A stretch of DNA of 9,814 nucleotides from an uncultured Prevotella sp. (GTDB lineage: Bacteria > Bacteroidota > Bacteroidia > Bacteroidales > Bacteroidaceae): contig CALIZL010000091.1 in NCBI GenBank assembly GCA_938028745.1, positions 1-9,814 on the forward strand, read 5' to 3'. Below, piece after piece: positions 5,570-9,814 of this stretch. Below the pieces are notes generated by a model. That model worked only from the letters and a program-made list of their open reading frames with translations, ran no database searches and was not told the DNA's origin. Each line of letters opens with the position of its first letter. The stretch's first letter is position 1. Both the position numbers and the translations under genes were made by a program.

Positions 5570-6760
5570 GTGAACGTCTTTTTTCGCCTATCCTTCATCA
5601 TGCTGATGGTTGTTGGCCTAGTGGCTTGCAATCATAAGAAACAAAACCAACCCGTGGAAACGCCGTGGGGTACGACGCTTGGTGCCGATAGTGCCACTTC
5701 GGCAGAAAGTGGTTTTTCGCTCAACGACATCATTCATAACGGCGAGCTCATCATGCTTACCCTTACAGGTCCAGAGAATTACTACGACTATCATGGTCGC
5801 GGAATGGGCTTGCAATATCTGCTTTGCGAACGTTTTGCCAAAGCGCTGGGTGTTTCGCTTAGGGTGGAAGTGTGCAAAGACACGGCCGACATGGTGGCAA
5901 GATTAAAGAATGGCGATGGCGATTTGGTGGCTTTCTTCTTGCCCAAGAAGGTAGGCGGCGTGGCCTTTTGCGGTGCATCCTCGGCATCGGGCGATGGCCA
6001 ATGGGCGGTTCAAGAGGGAAACGAGGCCTTGGCCGACACGCTGAACAAGTGGTTTAAGCCTGCATTGCTAGCAAAAATTAAGGCGGAAGAGCAGTTCGCG
6101 CTTTCGTCGCGCAGCATAACGCGCCATGTTTATTCGCCCATGCTGGACCGAAAGGCGGGCGTTATATCGCAATACGACCATCTTTTCCAGAAGTATGCGC
6201 CAACCGCCCGTTGGGATTGGCGCCTCTTAGCGGCACAATGTTATCAGGAATCTACGTTCGACCCGCAGGCACATTCGTGGGCTGGCGCCAGGGGACTGAT
6301 GCAGATAATGCCCGGCACAGCGGCTCATTTGGGCTTGCCTGCCAGTCAAGTGCACGAACCTGAACCCAATGTCGCGGCGGCTACAAGACTTATCAGGGAG
6401 CTTGATGGGAAGTTCAACGATATTGGCGACCGCATGGAGCGCATACGCTTTGTGTTGGCCAGTTATAATGGTGGTGCAGGTCATGTGCGCGATGCAATGG
6501 CTTTGGCGCGCAAGTACGGACAAAACCCACAACGATGGGAAGAGGTGGCACCTTTCGTCTTACGCCTAAGCACTCCGCAATTCTATAACGACCCTGTTGT
6601 TAAGAATGGCTATATGCGTGGCAGCGAAACGGTAGATTATGTGGAACGAATCGGTAAGCGGTGGCAACAATATTCGGGAATGGCCCCTGGCGGAATATCG
6701 GGCAGCTATGGTTCGATGGTTCCACAGCGCGCCACGAAGAAGTATCGGTTCCATCTCTAA
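5570..6760 (+). CDS. MltF-like membrane-bound lytic transglycosylase lipoprotein
   Basis: The 396-residue protein starts at GTG (5570). A stop codon (5555-5557) lies just upstream in frame, and the only later ATG codons would destroy the signal peptide. MLMVVGLVAC forms a lipobox with C20, so it is a lipoprotein. Residues about 50-160 resemble the first lobe of a bacterial extracellular solute-binding domain (GELIMLTLTGPENYYDY, then GDGDLVAFFLP). Residues about 205-365 form a GH23 SLT domain, with catalytic E227 in the QES motif, GLMQ at 242-245 and ASYNGGAGHV at 297-306. These enzymes cleave the MurNAc-GlcNAc bond of peptidoglycan and leave a 1,6-anhydro end. From memory, MltF relatives have a two-lobed binding domain of about 220 residues; here the text passes from FCG (133-135) almost directly to WAVQ (145-148), as if the second lobe was lost. 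It follows the cupin gene, probably in one transcript. Confidence 0.9.
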   Translation: MNVFFRLSFIMLMVVGLVACNHKKQNQPVETPWGTTLGADSATSAESGFSLNDIIHNGELIMLTLTGPENYYDYHGRGMGLQYLLCERFAKALGVSLRVEVCKDTADMVARLKNGDGDLVAFFLPKKVGGVAFCGASSASGDGQWAVQEGNEALADTLNKWFKPALLAKIKAEEQFALSSRSITRHVYSPMLDRKAGVISQYDHLFQKYAPTARWDWRLLAAQCYQESTFDPQAHSWAGARGLMQIMPGTAAHLGLPASQVHEPEPNVAAATRLIRELDGKFNDIGDRMERIRFVLASYNGGAGHVRDAMALARKYGQNPQRWEEVAPFVLRLSTPQFYNDPVVKNGYMRGSETVDYVERIGKRWQQYSGMAPGGISGSYGSMVPQRATKKYRFHL

Positions 6761-6833
6761 GCCATCTCTACAGCATCTGTAACCCGCTTTAAGCCATCTC
6801 CTACCCATTCTCGTACCCGCTTTAAGCCATCTC
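6759..6833 (+). repeat. Tandem repeat, about 33-bp period, overlapping the transglycosylase stop
   Basis: ACCCGCTTTAAGCCATCTC occurs exactly at 6782-6800 and 6815-6833, a 33-base period. A third, shorter copy of the core AAGCCATCTC lies at 6759-6768 and includes the last bases of the TAA stop. The array continues weakly into the CCCATCT text up to about 6845. It may come from slippage or belong to an intergenic repeat family. It could also affect the 3' end of the mRNA. Confidence 0.8.
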
Positions 6834-6860
6834 TAACCCATCTATCCCCCATTAAGTGCT

Positions 6861-6880
6861 GCCTTGTAAGGCCTATTTTT
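6861..6880 (+). terminator. Possible weak terminator after the transglycosylase gene
   Basis: GCCT (6861-6864) can pair with AGGC (6869-6872) around TGTA, followed by CTATTTTT. The stem is only four base pairs, so this is tentative. It is the only terminator-like site between the transglycosylase stop and the tRNA-Ser promoter. A lone TAACTTTG box at 6892-6899 has no -33 partner. Confidence 0.3.
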
Positions 6881-6920
6881 AAATATTTCGGTAACTTTGT
6901 TTATAAAACTCCGAACATCG

Positions 6921-6951
6921 TTTGCAAAATCAAAAAAAAGTGTTACCTTTG
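6921..6951 (+). promoter_or_regulatory. Promoter of tRNA-Ser
   Basis: TTTG (6921-6924), a 19-base spacer and TACCTTTG (6944-6951) match the Bacteroidetes promoter exactly. It lies 31 bases before the tRNA. The 14 bases TACCTTTGCACCGC (6944-6957) are identical to those of the tRNA-Thr promoter (1322-1335). Confidence 0.85.
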
Positions 6952-6982
6952 CACCGCCTTACCACGAAGGCCATTTAATTAA

Positions 6983-7067
6983 GGAGAGATGGTAGAGTGG
7001 TCGATTACAGCGGTCTTGAAAACCGCCGTACCGAGAGGTACCGGGGGTTCGAATCCCTCTCTCTCCG
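6983..7067 (+). tRNA. tRNA-Ser (anticodon TGA)
   Basis: The acceptor stem pairs GGAGAGA (6983-6989) with TCTCTCC (7060-7066), with discriminator G7067. The anticodon stem is GCGGT/ACCGC with loop CTTGAAA, which puts TGA at 7017-7019. The long variable arm (GTACCGAGAGGTAC) and the T-arm GGGTTCGAATCC are typical of class II serine tRNAs. TGA reads UCA and related serine codons. No CCA is encoded. The gene is complete even though an integrative element appears to begin at its 3' end, as expected when the element carries a copy of the tRNA tail. Confidence 0.95.
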
Positions 7068-7070
7068 CTA
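7041..7070 (+). other. Probable attachment junction (attL) at the tRNA-Ser 3' end
   Basis: The T-arm and acceptor end of tRNA-Ser lie directly before a non-coding stretch and a tyrosine-integrase gene pointing away from the tRNA. This is the usual layout of an element integrated at a tRNA 3' end, and serine tRNA genes are known targets of Bacteroides elements such as NBU2. The exact crossover core cannot be set because the matching right-hand repeat is outside the window. Confidence 0.5.
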
Positions 7071-7102
7071 ATAGGCTTCAAAAGGACTTCACAAAGGTTG
7101 TC

Positions 7103-7124
7103 AATTTAGCCTTCAAAATTTAGC
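7103..7124 (+). repeat. Short direct repeats next to the attachment junction
   Basis: AATTTAGC occurs at 7103-7110 and 7117-7124. CTTCAAAA occurs at 7076-7083 and 7111-7118, and a variant CTTCACAAA lies at 7087-7095. These lie within 60 bases of the tRNA end and could be binding sites for the integrase or an excision factor. They are short and AT-rich, so the case is modest. Confidence 0.4.
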
Positions 7125-7127
7125 TAG

Positions 7128-7160
7128 TCGTTGTAAAATCAAGGTTTTACAACGATTTTT
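7128..7160 (+). terminator. Intrinsic terminator downstream of tRNA-Ser
   Basis: TCGTTGTAAAA (7128-7138) pairs perfectly with TTTTACAACGA (7145-7155) around the loop TCAAGG. A TTTTT run follows at 7156-7160. It would end the tRNA-Ser transcript inside the element and shield the integrase promoter from readthrough. Confidence 0.8.
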
Positions 7161-7228
7161 CTTTGTATATACCTCTATCGCCTGACGGCATAACCCTATG
7201 TTTTGACAATCATCATTCGGTCAAATTC

Positions 7229-7362
7229 TGCTACATAAACTGCTACACAAAAATTGTAGCAATAAAAAATGTAGCAGTGACGGGATTTTGAATACCAAAT
7301 TGAAGGCATCAATTCTTTCTGTTTCAATATGTTATATATTAACTTTGCAGTCGAGTGCTACA
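7229..7362. repeat. Five-copy TGCTACA cluster (candidate integrase arm sites)
   Basis: TGCTACA occurs directly at 7229-7235, 7241-7247 and 7356-7362, and inverted (TGTAGCA) at 7255-7261 and 7270-7276. The copies at 7241 and 7255 form a perfect 7-bp inverted pair around 7 bases. The last copy lies between the integrase promoter and its start codon. Tyrosine integrases with an N-terminal arm-binding domain recognise such repeats beside the attachment site, and a site overlapping the int leader would allow self-regulation. This role is inferred. Confidence 0.65.
7316..7347 (+). promoter_or_regulatory. Promoter of the integrase gene
   Basis: TTTC (7316-7319), a 20-base spacer and TAACTTTG (7340-7347) fit the Bacteroidetes promoter with one mismatch in the -33 box. 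It lies 32 bases before the integrase ATG at 7380. One TGCTACA copy (7356-7362) falls near the expected transcription start. Confidence 0.55.
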
Positions 7363-7379
7363 CAAAAGAATGATGCATT

Positions 7380-8612
7380 ATGAGAACAAATTTCAAGGTA
7401 TCCTTCTACCTACGCTCAAACTATGAGAACAAAGAAGGAAAGTCACCTGTAATGCTCCGTGTATTCCTTAACGGAGAGATGGCAAATTTTGGCTCTACGA
7501 AAATTTTCGTGGATAAGACAATGTGGAATAATGCCACAAGCCGACTTAAAGGTCGGACGGCAGAAGGCTTGTCCGTCAATGCCGCATTGGACTCCATTTC
7601 CACTACACTGAATGGAATTTACCGCAAGTTTGAGGATGACGAGTCCCTGTCATTGGAGAAAATCCGTTCTTTCTTTGTAGGAAAAGACAGGGAACACACG
7701 ACTTTTCTCCCGGTATTCGACAAGTTCAACGAAGACATCAAGCAGCGTGTCGGACACACCATCAGCAAAGACAGTTTGCAAAAGTACAGTGTTTTGAGAA
7801 GACATTTCTCAGAGTTCCTTATCCATAAATATGGAAGAAAGGATATAGGACTGACAGAATTTACACCATCCGTGGTACAAGACTTTGAGTTATATCTAAG
7901 CACAGTGGCAGGCTGCGCTTACAATACGTCGGTCAAGAAAATGAAGGCTCTCAAAACCGTAACCATCTATGCACAAAAACGTGGTCATCTTCTTCACGAC
8001 CCCTTCCTCAATCATCGTTTCCACTTGGAACCGGTAAACCGTGGCTTCCTTACGGACGAGGAAATCATGAAGATTGCCAACAAAGAACTGGATATCCACC
8101 GCTTGGAACTGGTAAGAGACATTTTCATCTTTTCATGTTTCACAGGTCTGGCATATATTGATGTTTCCAATCTCACACCGGACAATATCGTAACACTTGA
8201 TGATAAGCAGTGGATTATGACCAAGAGACAGAAAACAAATGTGGAGACAAATGTTTTATTGCTTGACATTCCCAAGAGTATCATTGCCAAGTACAGTCAT
8301 AAGACCTATCGGGACGGCAAACTATTTCCCATCCTAACGAATCAGAAAACCAACGCATATTTAAAAGAAATTGCCGACCTTTGCGGTGTCAAGAAGAATC
8401 TGACCTTCCATCTTGCCCGGCATACATTTGCGACCATGTCGCTCAGCAAGGGCGTTCCTATGGAAAGCGTGTCGAAGATGCTGGGACATACCAACATTAA
8501 AACTACACAAATTTATGCCCGTATAACCAACAAGAAGATAGAACACGATATGGAACAGCTGGCTGGCAAGTTAGACAAGTTCAATGTTGCTATGGGCATC
8601 AACTCAAAATAA
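7380..8612 (+). CDS. IntDOT-like tyrosine recombinase (integrase)
   Basis: The 410-residue protein matches the length of CTnDOT-type integrases. Residues about 1-95 form an arm-DNA-binding domain (VSFYLRSNYENKEGKSP and on), about 109-205 a SAM-like core-binding domain, and about 222-395 the catalytic domain. Visible catalytic residues are K285 (RQKT), H344 and R347 (HLARHTFAT), H370 (LGHTNIKTTQ) and the nucleophile Y379 (IYAR). The first catalytic arginine, normally in a TGLR motif, is alanine here (FTGLAYIDV, A258). IntDOT also lacks this arginine, so this fits the family and does not indicate decay. The enzyme would catalyse integration and excision of the element, here at the tRNA-Ser 3' end 312 bases upstream. 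The ATG at 7380 is chosen because the arm domain begins at once. An ATG at 7370 is in another frame. Confidence 0.94.
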   Translation: MRTNFKVSFYLRSNYENKEGKSPVMLRVFLNGEMANFGSTKIFVDKTMWNNATSRLKGRTAEGLSVNAALDSISTTLNGIYRKFEDDESLSLEKIRSFFVGKDREHTTFLPVFDKFNEDIKQRVGHTISKDSLQKYSVLRRHFSEFLIHKYGRKDIGLTEFTPSVVQDFELYLSTVAGCAYNTSVKKMKALKTVTIYAQKRGHLLHDPFLNHRFHLEPVNRGFLTDEEIMKIANKELDIHRLELVRDIFIFSCFTGLAYIDVSNLTPDNIVTLDDKQWIMTKRQKTNVETNVLLLDIPKSIIAKYSHKTYRDGKLFPILTNQKTNAYLKEIADLCGVKKNLTFHLARHTFATMSLSKGVPMESVSKMLGHTNIKTTQIYARITNKKIEHDMEQLAGKLDKFNVAMGINSK

Positions 8613-8637
8613 TGTACAACCCTAAACCAAGAAGATT

Positions 8638-9105
8638 ATGACAACAACAAAGAAAGAACTTTCCTACTTCCGTTTGAAGTTGGAAGCGTATCTCGGAGAG
8701 CATTTTCCAGAGAGAGTGAATGAAAATACGTTTATAACTGCTCGCGCAGACGAAGCATTGACAACTTACTGCGATGCTATAGCACAAGGTTTTTCTTACC
8801 CAGAAGCAGAGGTAATGTCAAGCGAAGTATTATACCAAGATTTGCATTTTTCCAAGTATGACACGCTTGTGTCTGTCTTAGAGAATGAGTTCGAGAAAGA
8901 ACTTCCTTCTCCTCTTCCAGAAAGACTAACACCAATGCTTCTGAAGAATAAGGCTGTGCAAAGTGTTTTCAATAAGTATGAACTGACGGACGATTTTGGT
9001 GCAAGTCCAGAGTATGAGAAACTCTACACCGAACTGACAGGGACAATCGTTCTGATCATCGAGGTTAATGGTCTGCCAACTGTCGATAGTGAGAACATGA
9101 CTTGA
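8638..9105 (+). CDS. DUF1896 family protein
   Basis: The 155-residue protein starts 25 bases after the integrase stop, probably in the same transcript. It shows the pattern I associate with DUF1896: ELSYFRLKLEAYL at residues 7-19, FITARADEAL at 32-41, EVLYQDLHFSKYDTLVSVL at 63-81, and YELTDDF with PEYEKLYTELTGT at 114-136. It has no signal peptide or membrane segment and looks mostly helical. The family has no established function. It is typical of Bacteroidetes mobile elements and is often near a large helicase or methylase gene, which is not in this window. The stop is TGA (9103-9105). Confidence 0.85.
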   Translation: MTTTKKELSYFRLKLEAYLGEHFPERVNENTFITARADEALTTYCDAIAQGFSYPEAEVMSSEVLYQDLHFSKYDTLVSVLENEFEKELPSPLPERLTPMLLKNKAVQSVFNKYELTDDFGASPEYEKLYTELTGTIVLIIEVNGLPTVDSENMT

Positions 9106-9191
9106 TGTAATACCATCGGGAGCTTTTGTAGTGTCAAGAGCCAAGATAAACGCTCCACTCCACACGACAAGAGTTTTGCAATCACTTGTCT

Positions 9192-9221
9192 TTTTTCGAG
9201 CATAGCTCTCAACAACTCGTG
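9192..9221 (-). repeat. 30-bp repeat, copy 2 (inverted relative to copy 1 at 333-362)
   Basis: The minus-strand text begins CACGAGTTGTTGAGAGC and ends GCTCGAAAAA, matching 333-362 at 28 of 30 positions. It lies in the 165-base gap between the DUF1896 gene and the membrane-protein gene. Around it, a minus-strand frame (9168-9269) reads like a helical peptide (SELLIVQEHLQDAQTTHELL and on). That frame runs into the antisense of DUF1896 and has no clear start, so it is at most a gene remnant. Confidence 0.68.
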
Positions 9222-9270
9222 TGTAGTCTGCGCATCTTGTAAATGCTCTTGAACTATTAAAAGCTCCGAT

Positions 9271-9618
9271 ATGAATACAGTCATCATGAATCAAGATGTC
9301 CACACACCTGCCTTCATCAAGGCAGACGCATCGAACAAAACCGATAAAATCAAGCAGCAACCGACTTCTCCCAAGCAAGTCCGCCGCTTCTCTTGGACAC
9401 GCTTTATCGAACTCGCAATCCTGCTTTCCGTCGTTATCGGTGCCATTTGGCTCATGTCAAAGATGGTAACGCCGCAAGTCGTAACTGCCGTCTCTGTCAT
9501 TGCAGGTTTTCTGATACTGCGCTTTATCGTCAGAGTCATTCTCCAAGTTACCTTTACGCTGCTGAGCATTCTCTTCTGGCTGGCAATTCTCTGTGCTATT
9601 CTGCTATGCGTGCTTTAA
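9271..9618 (+). CDS. Small membrane protein of unknown function, three predicted helices
   Basis: The 115-residue protein has a hydrophilic, proline- and lysine-containing N-terminus (1-44) that includes RRFSWTRF just before the first helix. Three hydrophobic segments follow at about 46-63, 68-85 and 88-114. Basic residues before helix 1 suggest a cytoplasmic N-terminus. There is no signal peptide or lipobox. The start could be the ATG at 9271 or, five codons later, at 9286. I know no named family for it. It lies 165 bases after DUF1896 and directly before a strong terminator, so it probably ends the integrase-proximal transcript. A role in element maintenance is possible but unsupported. Confidence 0.65.
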   Translation: MNTVIMNQDVHTPAFIKADASNKTDKIKQQPTSPKQVRRFSWTRFIELAILLSVVIGAIWLMSKMVTPQVVTAVSVIAGFLILRFIVRVILQVTFTLLSILFWLAILCAILLCVL

Positions 9619-9656
9619 GAAGCATAGCTCTGTAAAAACTTTTATGCTATTTCATC

Positions 9657-9694
9657 AGGTGGTTATCTCGCATATAGAGATAGCCACCTTTTCT
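9657..9694 (+). terminator. Intrinsic terminator after the membrane-protein gene
   Basis: AGGTGGTTATCTC (9657-9669) pairs with GAGATAGCCACCT (9677-9689), 13 base pairs with one G-U, around the loop GCATATA. TTTTCT follows on the plus strand. The reverse strand has no T-run, so it ends plus-strand transcription only. Confidence 0.88.
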
Positions 9695-9786
9695 ATTATC
9701 CACTACGAGCGTTGCACTTTTGCTTCTTTTCCAATGCTCCACGATATGCGATGACAAGAAGACGGATGCTGTTCCCTTTTTATCCG

Positions 9787-9794
9787 CAAAGGTA
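9787..9794 (-). promoter_or_regulatory. Possible minus-strand -7 promoter box
   Basis: CAAAGGTA reads TACCTTTG on the minus strand and matches TAnnTTTG. The expected -33 element would lie at or past the window edge. I see no convincing gene in 9695-9814. A minus-strand frame is open from the edge to a TAG at 9647-9649, but it contains both this box and the terminator stem. Confidence 0.3.
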
Positions 9795-9814
9795 GTACGG
9801 GGCTTGTGGCTTTC

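Larger units (their letters stand above)
7068..9814 (+). mobile_element. Left end of an integrative (possibly conjugative) element
   Basis: The stretch begins at the tRNA-Ser 3' end and runs off the window. It contains a recombinase-arm-like repeat region, an IntDOT-like integrase, a DUF1896 gene and a small membrane protein gene. DUF1896 proteins are, to my knowledge, found mostly on Bacteroidetes conjugative elements. No transfer, mobilisation or cargo gene is visible here, so whether the element can conjugate cannot be told. Confidence 0.62.

Noticed and set aside
7229..7362. CRISPR array suggested by regular short repeats
   Set aside because: The units are only seven bases, vary in orientation and spacing, and no cas gene is present.
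9199..9209. AGCATAGCTCT shared by 9199-9209 and 9621-9631
   Set aside because: About ten 11-base repeats are expected by chance in a window of this size, and the two contexts differ.
9647..9814. Partial minus-strand protein entering from the right edge (55 residues)
   Set aside because: The frame overlaps a strong plus-strand terminator and a TAnnTTTG-like box, and I recognise no domain; open length is short.

Overview
The window looks like a chromosomal segment of a Bacteroidales bacterium, most likely Prevotella or a close relative. Promoters follow the Bacteroidetes pattern (TTTG, about 20 bp, TAnnTTTG) instead of sigma70 boxes, start codons lack clear Shine-Dalgarno sequences, and the gene families (Oar-like TonB-dependent receptor, MltF-like lipoprotein, IntDOT-like integrase, DUF1896) are typical of that order.

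Layout. Positions 3-122 hold the C-terminus of an IS1380-like transposase cut by the window edge. A repeat-bearing stretch follows, with a small minus-strand gene (212-523). A broken lipoprotein gene (681-1151) has a TGA exactly where the lipobox cysteine should be. A tRNA-Thr(CGT)/tRNA-Gly(CCC) pair (1375-1525) has its own textbook promoter and a terminator. The central block holds a 1079-residue outer-membrane TonB-dependent receptor (1779-5018) with its own promoter and terminator. After it comes a two-gene unit: a small cupin (5161-5493) and an MltF-like lytic transglycosylase lipoprotein with a shortened substrate-binding-like domain (5570-6760). A 33-bp-period repeat array overlaps the end of that gene.

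From 6921 a second textbook promoter drives tRNA-Ser(TGA) (6983-7067). An integrative element appears to begin at the 3' end of this tRNA. There is a 312-bp non-coding end (7068-7379) with a terminator and five copies of TGCTACA, then an IntDOT-like tyrosine recombinase (7380-8612), a DUF1896 protein (8638-9105) and a small three-helix membrane protein (9271-9618) followed by a strong terminator. The other end of the element and any conjugation genes lie outside the window.

I see no clear new multi-gene defence or metabolic system. The observations most worth a second look are the TGA at the lipobox cysteine, the 28/30-identical inverted repeat pair linking 333-362 to 9192-9221, the TGCTACA cluster at the integrase end, and the apparent loss of one lobe of the MltF substrate-binding domain.
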